Of a DNA stretch of 64,000 bases, positions 43,877-54,975 are shown piece after piece. Position 1 is the first letter of the stretch. Each line of letters starts with the position of its first letter. Made by a program: the position numbers and the translations under genes. The stretch is from Bolinopsis microptera (Eukaryota; Ctenophora; Tentaculata; Lobata; Bolinopsidae), in NCBI RefSeq assembly GCF_026151205.1, contig NC_087074.1, positions 16,749,962-16,813,961 on the forward strand, read 5' to 3'. The notes beneath the pieces are model-generated. The model worked only from the letters and a program-made list of their open reading frames with translations, was not told the DNA's origin and did no database searches.

Positions 43877-45230
43877 GCGCTGAGCATTCCACGCGCAAAA
43901 ACGCGCTTATTAAAAAGCCTTGCGCGTTCTAGAGGGTTCAGTATCATCAGGCTATGTTAATGAACATAATAGCCTGGGGTCCTCAGGTAATGTGCCACGT
44001 AATACAATTCAGCTAATTAGAAAGCAATGATCTGCAAAGTTAAAGCTGCACACTTTTATAAGGCCCAAATTCAAAATAAAACTTTTCGCGATAGTTCAAA
44101 ATCTATAAGGTTGTCCCAAATTTTACTGGGCCGCGCTCAGCCTGTCATTCCGCCAAATCTTTATTCGTTATGTTAATGAACATAATAGCCTGGGGTCCTC
44201 AGGTAACCCAAATTGTGCTCCTGGGGAGCCAACTTTAGTTTTATGAGACGAACATTGAATTTGAAAATTTCGTTGAAAACCAGAACTTTCTATTTCTTTT
44301 ACTTCCGAAGTTAAGTCCCTATCGGTAAGGCTTCCTGTGCACTGTGCCATATAATGTATGACCTGAATCAACGCGCAGTTTAAAGACTTTCGCTTTCATT
44401 TTAAAAGCTTCTCCTTTGACAAAGTTGTAGGTTTATAACCTACTAGGACGCGCGCCGAGTTGGACTCGTCGACAGTCCTAATATTTGGAACAAATATTTT
44501 ACAATCAGTATCACCCTTTAATGACTTGTATCACGTCGCGTGACCCCCACGGTCGTTTCTTCCCCTGTAGAGTTTCTACGATACAGCTAGGCCAGGGGAG
44601 CCGAGCACTCGTGCGCGGCGGGTCATACAACGTGTGACAATTAATGACAAAGTATTAATCGCCACGTGCACCAACTAAGTAAAATTGCAATTTTAAAATA
44701 CCAAAAGAAACTAGAGAATTTTGTCGACACAAAAGGGGACATCTGGATGGGGTCGTAAAAACGCGATCTTTACCCTCATAATCGACTTTTAACATTTAAA
44801 ATTTCATACTTTTTCCCGTCAAAATAAGAGCGGCAAGCCTTGTATGTAGTAGGTTTATAACCTTCCCAGGACGCGCGCATTCGATAACTTGAATGAGATC
44901 ATTCTGAAAATTTGTGAAGACCTTCCAATTAATAGGGCTTTTACAACTGTCCAATAAATTTGGTGGATATCGGAGTTGATATAGTATTAGTGATTAGTAA
45001 TGAAAATGGGCAAAATGAGGCAAAATATGCTGCTTTTAGCTGTAAGTGTAAGTATAACATAATGTCTGATGGTTGGATATGCTAAATGCTTTAAATTTTT
45101 CGGACAGCTTCCTTGTAAGTCTATCAGTATCAATAAGTTTGCCAATTTTGGATGAATGGAAGGTTACTCAATACGCATTTGTTTCAAGAATTTTGTGCCG
45201 AAATTAGCGCTAAAAAACCATCCTACAGTC
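43877..45230. repeat. Cluster of dispersed GC-rich repeat modules
   Basis: Two copies of the CCTGGGGTCCTCAGGTAA module (43,952-43,995; 44,120-44,206), an ACGCGC-rich patch (43,875-43,930), and the module GGACGCGCGCCGAGTTGGAC / TCGTCGACAGTCC (44,450-44,482). A partial copy (TAGGTTTATAACCTTCCCAGGACGCGCGC) begins near 44,848; it is written here only to show its parts TAGGTTTATAACC and AGGACGCGCGC. Confidence 0.65.
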
Positions 45231-45261
45231 AGCACGTGCGGCTCACTGTCGATGATGTACT

Positions 45262-46008
45262 ACCTAGGAGGATAGTTTGGGAATTGTTTAGAGATTGCTA
45301 GAACGAGTGGGAGACATTCTTGGAGAAAATCAAAGCTGACCGAGAAAAAAATCAGAACCGCACTGGAAGAGCTCAAAGTGCAAAAGAAAAAGATTTAAAA
45401 GGAGGTGTTCGAGGCGGGTGATTCGGATTTGGAGGATAACGAGAGTGAAAATTCAAAATGATCATGAAAGATCAGGGAACATTTTGGATTCAAAATTTTC
45501 TCGAGCAGCTAAATTGAAGAGGTTTGAAAAAGGAGAAGATTTTTCCATGTTCTGTGACTGTGAGAGATTTCCCTCATACGTGAGAATAACCAGGATGAAG
45601 AGTCCATTACTGTGGACGACATTATATTCGGTATTGAGGGCAGTCAAGCTGAGTGATAAGGAGAGAAAAGATCCTGAGCTTTTTTGTACGCTCTACAAGC
45701 GAGCCATCTATCATCTATGGCAACGAAGCTACCGCACTTAAGAACAAACTGCTTAAATTTAAAATATTATAACTGTCGTCAGCGGCAGGGATAAGATATA
45801 GATGAGTACGTTTTTCGATTGAGGGCGAAGTCGAATGTAGCGAACAGTTGCGGAAGAAAATTGTCTTTTGGCTCTTTTACGAGGAGTGAGGACCAAAAAT
45901 ATGATGCAGCAGCTTAATGTAGCTAGCTTTGCTTCATTTGAGGAAGCAGTGAAATTGGCAAAGAAAATAGAAGGCGTTGAGAAGATGATGAATGAAAACG
46001 ACAGATAA
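45262..46008 (+). pseudogene. Ty3-like retrotransposon gag remnant
   Basis: Broken frames with gag-like text: RRIVWELFRDC, LKRFEKGEDFSMF, and MQQLNVASFASFEEAVKLAK running into KIEGVEKMMNENDR before a stop. Frameshifts and stops separate the pieces. A second copy of the first piece (RRIVWELLRDCYNEWE) lies at 51,247-51,294, so another fragment of the family is nearby. Confidence 0.55.
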
Positions 46009-46319
46009 ATTCCCGTTTCTTCAATTTTGAAACTTACGGCATTTTCTGACAAGTCACCCATCCACGACCCCTCACCTTCGAGGCAAAATAGTCGGGAGGA
46101 GGGAGAAGAAGCTACTTATCAGACTTCAGAGACCTATGGGGGATAGCAGATCGAGATCTTGGTTGGTTGAGAATCGGGACAAATGGAGAAGAAGGAGCAG
46201 AAATTAGTCAAGACCCAGATCTGTTCACGATAGAGAACGAGACGGGGGCGAAATTGCAACAAAACCGGACATGTACAAGCTAATTTCTGGACGAGAAGAG
46301 GATCCGGTGGAGAATTCAA

Positions 46320-47345
46320 CCGACATAGTTTTCAGGGAAACTATAAAAGCTTTGATAATTATCGGTGCCAAAATTATGCACGTGGTACTGGTCAGGGGAA
46401 TATCAGAGAAGGAAACGTTATGCATTATGCAACGGGGTAATTTGCATCAGACTGGCAACACGGTGTTCCATAACAATTCTTTAAAGCTAGAAAGTGGTTG
46501 TACGGGCGTCCGGGTGGATCCATACAATTGTATGACAAATCAGGGTGCATTAAGAGGGGAATGCTCTAGAGTGCAACCACAGTGTCCCGATATAATACTA
46601 TAATAGTGAGAGGTAGTTGCCAGGACATTGCAGTCAATGTATTAGCAGATACCGGTGCAAGCGTTAGTTTAGTGAATATTCGGTTAATAGATGTGGATAC
46701 TGGCGGGGAGGTGATAATTGTTTGTTTACATTAATAGTGAGCACATGTTCAGGAGGCTGAGGAGGTGATAATTGTTTGTTTACATTTTAGGGTGAGCACA
46801 TGTTCAGGAGGCTGATGAAGTGATAATTGCTTGTTTACATTTTAGGGCGAGCACATGTTCAGGAGGCTGAAGAGACACTTGTAACGCCTTCTTGTTACCC
46901 CCCTTTGAGGGCCCCGAATTATTTTCTGAACGAAAGCTCAAAAATAATCGAGAAATCGACCTTTACTTCTTATTAGCTCATTTTGATGACCGTTTCCAAC
47001 CTAAAATTGCACGAAAAATCGATTTAGCTGGGTTTCAGAACCTATAAACACTTCCTTATCTCTCAAAAGTGATGTTTTATAGTTTAGAAAGACAAACAAT
47101 TGTTTCCTCCCCGCCAGTATCCACATCTATTGACCGTTTAAATATGACACACCACATTAGACCTTCCCGAATAAGAGTTGCTGACCTTTCTAATAAACTC
47201 ATTCCCATGAGAGGGGAGATCGAGTTACAGGTCAAACTTGCTGGTACATCGGTCACGCACAAATTTGTGGCCTGTGATGTAATTTCGGAGGATATCTTAG
47301 CAGGAAACGACCTACTAAGGAAACTTGAGGCACGCATACACTGCC
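46320..47345 (+). pseudogene. Ty3-like aspartic protease remnant, interrupted by a triplication
   Basis: Zinc-knuckle-like text near 46,340 (NYRCQNYARG) precedes IAVNVLADTGASVSLVNI at 46,620-46,680, the DTGA active site of a retroviral-type protease. The frame is then broken by three ~60-bp repeats. Protease sequence resumes at 47,090 (SSPPVSTSIDRLN...FVACDVISEDILAGNDLL). No reverse transcriptase or RNase H follows. Confidence 0.65.
46704..46880 (+). repeat. Three tandem ~60-bp units inside the protease remnant
   Basis: GAGGTGATAATTGTTTGTTT ... GAGCACATGTTCAGGAGGCT repeated three times with minor changes. Confidence 0.85.
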
Positions 47346-48368
47346 AGAAGAGTTTTTACTTCTACAAACAGCGCAAACTTTACAAGTTATATTGCGAAGC
47401 ATGTATCACGTGTGCACAGGGTAAGCAGCCTCGCAGTTTCAAGAAAGCTCCACTGAAACCCATTGTTTATATATAGCCACTTTGGGCAGTGTGTTGCCAT
47501 TGATTACTTAGAGCCATCTAAGAAGCCTACGAAAAGGGGCCGTATACAGCACTGTTAACAATGGTAGATATGTTTTCAAATTATGTGGTGTGCAAACCAG
47601 TGAAATGTACAGGCACAGAGGAAGCCATTAAGGTTATCATGAATAAGTGGATCCTGAAATTTATGTCATGTCTACAATCATACACGACTTAGGACCGAGT
47701 TTTTCGAGCACTTTGTTCAAGTCGGTCTTACAAATTTTCAACATTAAGGACATACACGGAGTTACGTGGAAATGTCAGACCAACGGACGAGCTGAGGCCT
47801 TTAACAAGAAAATCAATGTTTGTATGAGAACATGCCTAAATAAGAATCAGTGGCAGGACTATGACTTGTGGATTAACTACATAGTGTTTGTGCTGTAGTG
47901 TTTTGTGCTGTGGATTAACTACATAGTGATTGTGCTCAACAGCTTGAAATCCACTAGGACCAATAAATACTCAGCCAGTTTTCTGTTATTTGGGCATGAA
48001 GTTATGATTGTGAGAGACTTGTATATACAGGATGATTAGAGCAGATTTATTCCAAAATAGATGACGGTGACGCTAGACAGCTTCTTGCATACAATTTGTA
48101 TCGCAACATAGCTGAGGTGACTAGAAAAGCAGCTGCGAACAATGCTGTGAAGGTGAAGTTTATGAAGACGAGCTACGATAAAGGAGTAAGAGGGCCATTT
48201 TTCGAGAGTGGAGAGTGGTGCATGTTATTGGTTCAAAGACCTGGACACAAGTTTGCTCCCAGATTTCAGGGACAATACAAGATAATGGAGAAACTAAGTG
48301 ATTGGAAGTACATTGTTCAGGTGGGACAGGAGAAGAAGGTAACCAGCATCACGAAGATGAAACTTTAA
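47346..48368 (+). pseudogene. Ty3-like integrase remnant
   Basis: Directly after the protease the frame reads YCEACITCAQGKQPRSFKKA, the CxxC end of an integrase zinc domain. Later frames give VDMFSNYVVCKPV (first catalytic Asp), HDLGPSFSSTLF (second Asp), CQTNGRAEAFNKKI (Glu) and a C-terminal domain ending at 48,368 (SYDKGVRGPFFESGEW...PGHKFAPRFQGQY). Several frameshifts and stops, so inactive. Confidence 0.7.
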
Positions 48369-48408
48369 TAAAGGGGAAGAGCCACTCACCAAGGTTCCTG
48401 GAGCGGCT

Positions 48409-49004
48409 GTGGGATTTCCCAGCGGTTTTTCTGTGGAAAGTGAAGGCAACATGAGTGAGGCGAGCCTGGTCATTCAGAGTGATTCAGATGATTCAGATGA
48501 TTATTACATCATCACGAGGAGTCGGAAGAAAAAGAAGGATCAAGGAATTCCTTGTCCCTCATCTAAGATCAGTAAAAGTGGAGTTGAAGCGTCAGCACCA
48601 GTAAATCTCACAAGTTCTGGAAATGATGTACCACAAACTGAAGTTGGAAGCGGAAATCCGGCAATTGAGGTGGAAGAGGAGGAACGAGGATTGGATGACA
48701 CGATAGTAAACTCATCGCTCAACGATGTACCGCGTCAGGAAGGAGATCCACAATTAAATCTATAAGTGCAGATACCACCGAATCTTTTCACGATGAACTA
48801 GATTCAAGTCAATCTCCAAACATTCACTCTAGTCCGGAAGTAGCGGCTGCATCTGCTGAACCGAGCAGAGAGGGCAATATGCACTTCGGAGAAATATATA
48901 GTAGAGGACTTACTCTTGCTGAGATAAATCGTGAGGAAGACGGCAGAGATCCGAGGAGAAAGTACGGACTCAGACCGAGAAAGAGTAAACCGAAGTACGT
49001 TTGA
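48409..49004 (+). pseudogene. C-terminal tail of the Ty3-like polyprotein
   Basis: An acidic, serine-rich stretch (IQSDSDDSDDYYIITRSRKKKK) with one frameshift near 48,755, ending RRKYGLRPRKSKPKYV. The YGLRPR motif is common at the end of such polyproteins. Confidence 0.5.
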
Positions 49005-49765
49005 TCACAGTTGAAATATAGACTGGAACGGTAATTTGCGTGATGTATTTGATAATTGTGCACAATGGTATTTTGTTTAAATATGTACAGTAAAATCACA
49101 GTATCAGGGATTTGAAAAGAACTGTTATGACAAGCTTGTTGTAAGTTGTAACCTTAACGTTTTAACAGTCTTGTATTACTAGGTCGACCTGAGTGTTGAT
49201 TCCTACCGTATTCGGGAAATTGATCACCTCTTTTTTACATTAAGTTTGAATCATAACGACACTTTACTTACAGTGATACTTACCAAGATTTTCATTAGAA
49301 CATGGTTATTTTCAACTTGGTGTTGACAATGATTTTGGGCAGCTTTTGTGCCAGTTTTAATAACAAGAGAGACAAAATAAATGTCTTTCAATTTTATGTG
49401 GGTTTTAAAAAACATTTTTAGAACTTTAGAATTTGTAAAGTTATCCATTGCAATGCAACGGGAGAACTTCCACAACATTTTGTGGGGAGGATATGTTACA
49501 TACTCGTTCTAGCAGTTTAAGTACTAGATATTAAACAGTTTAAATTCCCAAATAGTCAGACTGAGCAGGTTGAGCTGTAGTAAAACACAGTACTGAGGTG
49601 TTAAAACATTTTCATTACTATCTTCAGTAACATCCTGAATCAGAAACTCGGTTAATATCAGTTCCTACAAAGTGTAACATTGGGAATGAAATGACACAAC
49701 TAAAAACGATACCTATGAATATTTTTAAAAACATAACTTTTGTGCCCCAATGCAATGGAAAACCT
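49005..49765. other. Unassigned AT-rich region
   Basis: May include the 3' LTR of the preceding element, but I could not pair it with a 5' copy. Confidence 0.3.
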
Positions 49766-50947
49766 TTAAGATAAATCCAATAATGGAATCCCAAACGGGT
49801 CCACGGCATTGAGCCCCAATGGACGTATAGTTCTTAGTTTCTGAATATAACGGTGTTCATCCACTTCTAGAGTTCTTGGGCTACTATTACTGAGAATTGA
49901 CACTTTATAAGCCTGGTTGAAATTGTCACGTTGTTTCATGTTATGAACTTCTACAAGGTGTTTACCCAAGCTGAATCCGTCGTCGTTTTCTTCAGGGACA
50001 AACGTATTGTCCGAAATGAGTTTGTAGTAATGGGCGCGATGTTCGTTTACTCGTGCCCTTAGGGGCTGCACCGTTCTTCCTACATAACACATATTACAAA
50101 GTTGGCAAATGAAGATGTATACAACATTGTAGCTGACACATGTACCAGACACTGCTTTGGCTCGCTGTCCATTGACTGTTATTGATGGATGTGGAGATAT
50201 GATGTTACAGGTACCGCAGTGTCTGCCCCCACATGGTCTTGTGTGAGGTTGGGTTAAGTCATCCGCAAACTGTTTTGCTTTGACTAACTTCCTTCTAAAT
50301 GATGTTCCAGTGCGTCTGACGAATTTGAAGATAGGGCGTGATGTACCGGCTCTAGATGATATTGGGGAGCCTGGGGTGTTTCCACTTGTATGGGAACCAT
50401 ATAATCCTGAGAAGCTCCTGGTTCTACTGAGTTCTGGTTCCAATCTTTTTACCGATTCTACTAACTCTTGATCGCTGCCAAATGTTGAAATAACGCGGAC
50501 TGCTGGTTCTGGAGACTTTGGGACCAGGACACTGCTGTTTGAGTTGTCCAGTGGTTTGAGGCATCTTTCAAAGCCTTTGACTTTTTCACTGATGTTATCT
50601 ACCATAGTTTTAGGGTAGTTGGATTGGAAGAAAAAGGTTTTTAATTCATCAATTTGTTTTCGGAGTCTGTCGTTATCATTGATGATTCGCCGGAGTCTCA
50701 GGCATGCACTATAGACTATGCTGCTGAATGTATGGTTCGGGTGGTGGGAACCGAAGTACAGGTAGGAGCGAGCATCAGTCTCTTTAACATGAAGGTCTGT
50801 CTGAAGACCACCTGCGGTGTCGAAACAAAATTTTATGTCTAAGAACGCCACATAAACATTGTTATCTTCTATGATGTTCTCATCAATGTGGAGGCCAAGT
50901 TCTGCTAGCCTTGTATTGACACTTGACAGTCGCGATGAATTTTGATA
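49766..50947 (-). pseudogene. Penelope-like element: RT C-terminus plus GIY-YIG endonuclease
   Basis: An open frame of about 390 codons with no proper start. It opens with VNTRLAELGLHIDENI and VAFLDIKFCFDTAGGL, then RSYLYFGSHHPNHTFSSIV and ACLRLRRIINDN, the end of a Penelope-type reverse transcriptase. It continues to CGGRHCGTCNIISPHPSI and VVYIFICQLCNMCYVGRTV...RARVNEHR, a GIY-YIG nuclease preceded by the CCHH-type linker typical of the group, and ends near PLGLNAVDPFGIPLLDLS. The RT catalytic core is missing, so the copy is 5'-truncated, but the endonuclease half is uninterrupted. Confidence 0.8.
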
Positions 50948-51917
50948 TTAAACAGTATTTTAGCGTAGTATTTTAGGGCATTTATTAGTGTACGTGATCA
51001 TTTAGTACAGCAGGGTAGTGCAGAGAATTCAGTTTAACACCTCTGTATGGGTAGCAGAGATTTAATTTTAACATCTCTGTTTTAATTATCAGAGGGTGCA
51101 TTTTAGCACCTCTGTTCTGGTTACAAAGAGGATAGTTTAGGAATTGTTTAGAGCAGAGCGTTTTGGGGACTGGGAGTAGAGAGTTCATTTTAACATCTCT
51201 GTTTTAATTATCAGAGGGTGCATTTTAACACCAATGTTTGGTTACAAGGAGGATAGTGTGGGAATTGTTGAGAGATTGCTACAACGAGTGGGAGATTGTT
51301 TATTCTATCTGGGGATATTTAAGAGTGGGCCTGTTGGATGGCAGGACACTTTTTGGTTTGAATGCAGCATACGTTTACAGTTTCTGTCAAACACTGTTAT
51401 TGAGCTTCGACCATGTTGCTCGAGCAATTATATGTTGCTCAGGCAGTTAATAGGGGTGGTTGGCATGTTGCATAATAAGCAGTTACATCACTGCTTATAA
51501 TGTGATAACTTTGAGTTGTGAAAATAGTTTTATCCAACGAGTTTGACGAGTTGGATAAAACGAGTTACATACCGAGGTTTGACCGAGGTGTGTAACTCAT
51601 GTTATCATATTATAAGCAGTGATGTAAATTCATTCTCTGATGATCTACGAAATGATGCTAGCGAATGCAGCATTTACATCGGAAATTAACGACCGATAAT
51701 ATTACTACATATAACATTCTGTAACACTCATATAAACACTGTTATTCATATTGAGCTTCGACCATGTTGCTCGAGCAATTATATGTTGCTCAGGCAATTA
51801 ATAGGGGTGGTTGGCATGTTGCATAATCACTTTTTGCCAACTTTCAACCCCCCCCCCTTCCGTCATTAGTTTAACTCATAACTATTACATTAAAATTACA
51901 CTTTTTTTTCTTAAGAA
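50948..51917. repeat. Mixed repeats: gag-like copy, direct repeats and a hairpin element
   Basis: 50,990-51,240 has repeated AACATCTCTGTTTTAATTAT / CAGAGGGTGCATTTTA units. 51,247-51,300 matches the gag piece at 45,270. GAGCTTCGACCATGTTGCTC...GGTTGGCATGTTGCATAAT occurs twice (51,400-51,475 and 51,753-51,830). Confidence 0.6.
51483..51627. mobile_element. 145-bp MITE-like element with nested hairpins
   Basis: The ends TTACATCACTGCTTATAATG and the reverse complement at 51,601-51,627 form inverted repeats. Inside are two more hairpins: TTTATCCAACGAG...CGAGTTGGATAAA, and GAGTTACATACC...GGTGTGTAACTC. The element separates the two GAGCTTCGACC direct repeats. Confidence 0.6.
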
Positions 51918-53024
51918 ATGTCGGAACAAAAACCTAAAAAGTTGCGCAAGGATAATCATAAAATAGAGATGATAGAGATCGAACAACCTGCTGCTAGCTC
52001 ATCATCTTGTGCATGTAAATTGGAGGATGGCTGCACTGAATTTAGTAATGAGCCCTTCAAGACTGAACCTACTACAAATGCAGATATGAAGGAAGTGGGT
52101 AATATGAATTCCTGTAAGTTAGTCATAAAAACTGAACCTGTAGACAGTAAACAATTTCAATGTGATCTTTTTCAAGAGTCAGTCGATCAACCCAACTCAT
52201 CTCTTTCTAATGGACAATCTCTCCCTGATCCTCTGAAGACCATCCTTCATAGCAATGTGGTTATCTCTCATTCTATCGGAAATACTAATCTTTCTGGATC
52301 TGGACTCAACTTAAAGAAGCATATGTCGACTCACACCGGAGAGAAATCTGACACTGGCAGTTTGTGTGACTATAGGGCTAGCCAATCAAGCCAATTAAAG
52401 AAATATAATTTGACTCACACTGGAGAGAAACCTTATCCCTGCAGTTTGTGTGACTATAGAGCAAACAAATCAGGTGTTTTGAAAAAACATATGTTTACTC
52501 ACACTGGAGAAAAACCTTATAAATGTGATATTTGTAGCTACTCTGCAAGACAAAATGCTCATCTCACTGCTCACAAACGAACCCACACTAGAGAGAAACC
52601 TTATCCCTGCAGTTTGTGTGACTACAGGGCTAAGACATCAGTTGTTTTAAAGAGACATATGTTTACTCACACTGGAGAGAATACTCACAAGTGTGATATT
52701 TGTAACTACTCGGCTGGAAGTAAAAGTTCTCTGAAGAGTCACAAACGAACTCACCCTGGTGAGAAACCTTACCCATGTAATTTGTGTGACTATAGAGCTA
52801 GCCAATCAAGCAATTTGAAAAAACATATGTTTACTCATACTGGAGAAAAACCTTATAAATGTGATATTTGTAGCTACTCTGCAAGACAAAATGCTCATCT
52901 CACTGCTCACAAACGAACTCACACTAGAGAGAAACCTTATCCCTGCAGTTTGTGTTACTACAGGGCTAACACATCATTTGTTTTAAAGAGACGTATGTTT
53001 GCTCATACTGGAGAGAAACCTTAA
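51918..53024 (+). CDS. C2H2 zinc-finger protein, probably decaying at its 3' end
   Basis: 368 codons from an ATG in a reasonable context. The N-terminal 130 residues are acidic and contain FKTEP and IKTEP motifs that fit sumoylation consensus sites. Then come about eight C2H2 fingers joined by TGEKPY-type linkers, of which YPCSLCDYRA and YKCDICSYSA types alternate. The first finger lacks its usual first Cys spacing and has a Tyr where the first His should be (KKYNLTH). The eighth has Arg for the first His (KRRMFAH). The pair at fingers 3-4 is repeated almost exactly as fingers 7-8. The frame stops where a linker Tyr codon has become TAA (GEKP*), and the next bases still encode finger-like sequence with a further TGA. 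Probably a DNA-binding protein of unknown target, recently truncated, or a pseudogene. Confidence 0.75.
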   Translation: MSEQKPKKLRKDNHKIEMIEIEQPAASSSSCACKLEDGCTEFSNEPFKTEPTTNADMKEVGNMNSCKLVIKTEPVDSKQFQCDLFQESVDQPNSSLSNGQSLPDPLKTILHSNVVISHSIGNTNLSGSGLNLKKHMSTHTGEKSDTGSLCDYRASQSSQLKKYNLTHTGEKPYPCSLCDYRANKSGVLKKHMFTHTGEKPYKCDICSYSARQNAHLTAHKRTHTREKPYPCSLCDYRAKTSVVLKRHMFTHTGENTHKCDICNYSAGSKSSLKSHKRTHPGEKPYPCNLCDYRASQSSNLKKHMFTHTGEKPYKCDICSYSARQNAHLTAHKRTHTREKPYPCSLCYYRANTSFVLKRRMFAHTGEKP

Positions 53025-53554
53025 AAATGTGATATTTGAAGCTACCCATCTGCACGAAGTGACACTCTTACTTTGGTAATCGTACTGTAGTGCAACACGT
53101 ACTCTAGTACGACAAGTACTCTAGTGCGAAGTCCGACAAAAACACCCTTTGTGGCACTACAGTACGTGTCGCACTACGATCCAGGTAGCGTACTCTAGTG
53201 CGACAAAATATCCTGTCTTATTTCCAAGTTCAGGTCACATCCTATCCTTCTTATGGACCATTAAGTGATTCGTCGGGTCGGTTCACGTTACTTATTTCGA
53301 CGTGCTCTTGCGGACACGATTCGTCGATTCACATCATGTATTTCGAAGTGATCCACTGATCATAATTCCTTCGGGTCAGTTCAAGCCACGTATACAGTAT
53401 GTGATCCACTGAGTAACTCGTAAGCATATGATCCTCATTCCTAAGGGCCATATATAAGGATTAAGGTCACGATGATTCTACCGAAGCATCGAACAACATC
53501 AACATTTCTTCTACAATCACCTTCATTCCTGGACGCACTACTGGTTCAAGAAAC
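53025..53554. other. Decayed finger remnant and short CTAGTGCGAC repeats
   Basis: The first ~40 bases continue the zinc-finger reading with stops. At 53,090-53,210 GTACTCTAGTGCGAC-like words recur in both orientations. GATCCACTGA and TTCGTCGGGTCGGTTCA words repeat to 53,440. No gene. Confidence 0.5.
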
Positions 53555-53862
53555 GTTAAACACGACGGGTACCGCTTTGCCTGGATAAGAAGCGCGACGA
53601 CAAGACCTACTGGCGATGCACTGATAAGACCTGCTCCGGACGCCTAAGTCTGGCGAACGACACTACTGTGACCAGTACGAAGACCCATTCCAACGGCTGG
53701 AGAATTCCCCTTGTATTCGGCTTACTCCCCGGAAAGACACAGGCTCATTATGAAGCCCTCTGGGATGAGCTCCTTGCATTTGAAGTCGACCCTCAATCTG
53801 TCATGAGTGATTACGAGAGAGCCACTACGTGGGCCAGGTTATATTCAATGTATTTGAATTGA
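53555..53862 (+). pseudogene. MULE transposase fragment joined to a FLYWCH zinc finger
   Basis: One frame reads LDKKRDDKTYWRCTDKTCSG, the core of a FLYWCH finger, and runs directly into WRIPLVFGLLPGKTQAHYEA ... VDPQSVMSDYERA, the second-Asp region of MULE-type transposases. The 'HDGYRF' start of the finger lies one frame off just upstream. The normal several-hundred-residue spacer, including the first Asp, is missing, so this is an internally deleted remnant. Confidence 0.7.
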
Positions 53863-54089
53863 ATATTGTGATTGTAATTCTTTGATTTTATATTTAACGG
53901 TTAACCCCATTACTCATACACGACTACACTCTTGTCACTTAAAAACATTGTATTGCAATGTCATATAAAGTTTTAAATACATCAATGACAACTTGTATAA
54001 TTACACCTCATTGCTGTGTGTACATACGATACCCTGCATAATACAATATTAATGCACATCCGACAACCTACGCGCATGCAACAAAACAT
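53863..54089. other. Unassigned
   Basis: AT-rich, no feature seen. Confidence 0.3.
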
Positions 54090-54195
54090 TTAACGGGTAA
54101 TATAGCTCGTAAAATATTAGTTTAAAATACCGTCGATGAGTCCAAATCGGCACGCGCCCTGGTAGGTTATAAAAATAAACCTACAACAGAAAATT
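54090..54195. repeat. Dispersed GC-rich module B, copy (CGTCGATGAGTCC ... GGTAGGTTATAA)
   Basis: AACGGGTAATATAGCTCGTA, AAATATTAGTTT, then CGTCGATGAGTCCAAATCGG, CACGCGCCCTGGTAGG. Related copies lie at 55,347-55,433 (same strand) and 44,430-44,505 (opposite strand). The centre forms a short GAGT...ACTC hairpin in two copies. Confidence 0.7.
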
Positions 54196-54640
54196 GTATG
54201 CAATAGAAAAATTGTTTAACATGACAACAAGCAAATGATAAAACATAAAATGTAAAATACAATTGAATGACTTCGCCGCTTCGACATTTGACGCGCCGCG
54301 CAAACTATTATTTTTACTTCGCATCGAAAACAAAATTATTGCTTTGTTAATTTGCAAAGCAACGATCTGAAAGCAAAAAAAGTTGACATCGCGATTGTCA
54401 ATCAAAAATTTAAAACGATTAAAATTTAAAATTGCTGCAATTGCTTTACAGGGTTAATTTATTAAAATTTATTTTAAGTTTTACAGTTTATTTTGCTAAA
54501 ACTATAAAATTTTGTGCACACCCTCAAGTAAACAGTAAAAAAAGTTGCACTGTCAACTGTACTGCAATTCTTATTAAATCTTTTAACATTTAATTGACGG
54601 GTTAATTAATGACGTCAATCATTTGCAGCTCGTGGCAAGG
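54196..54640. other. Unassigned AT-rich region
   Basis: No gene; one GACGCGCCGCGCAA patch near 54,290. Confidence 0.3.
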
Positions 54641-54975
54641 ACCAATGTTATATTACCAATGTTACCTGTGGACATCAGGCTATCTTAATCGACGATTTCA
54701 ATTCATCTCAGCTCGGCGCGGCACAGTAGCGCATCTCGCCAATCTTAAGAGATGTCGCTGTGAGAAGCCTCATTGAGTGCGCGGCGCGGCACAGTAACGC
54801 ATCGCGCTACAACAGGCTATCATGTTCATTAACATATAGAAATTTGGCGGAATGACAGGCTGAGCGCGGCCCAGTAAGGACCAATGTTACCTGGGGACCT
54901 CAGGCTATCATGTTCCTAAACATAATAGAGATTAGGCGGAATGACAGGCTGAGCGCGGCCCAGTAAGGACCAATG
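54641..54975. repeat. Dispersed GC-rich module A, several tandem-like copies
   Basis: At least three copies of TTACCTGGGGACCTCAGGCT, ATCATGTTC..., GGCGGAATGACAGGCTGAGC, GCGGCCCAGTAA in series with variable middles, separated by AAGGACCAATG. Confidence 0.8.

Noticed and set aside
46271-46603. 110-codon ORF as an independent gene
   Set aside because: It overlaps the gag/protease remnant in a shifted frame; the zinc-knuckle and DTGA readings explain the region better.
54130-54165. Hammerhead ribozyme, suggested by GATGAGTCC
   Set aside because: No matching GAAA core segment and the expected stem II does not pair; the small hairpin is explained by the module's own palindrome.
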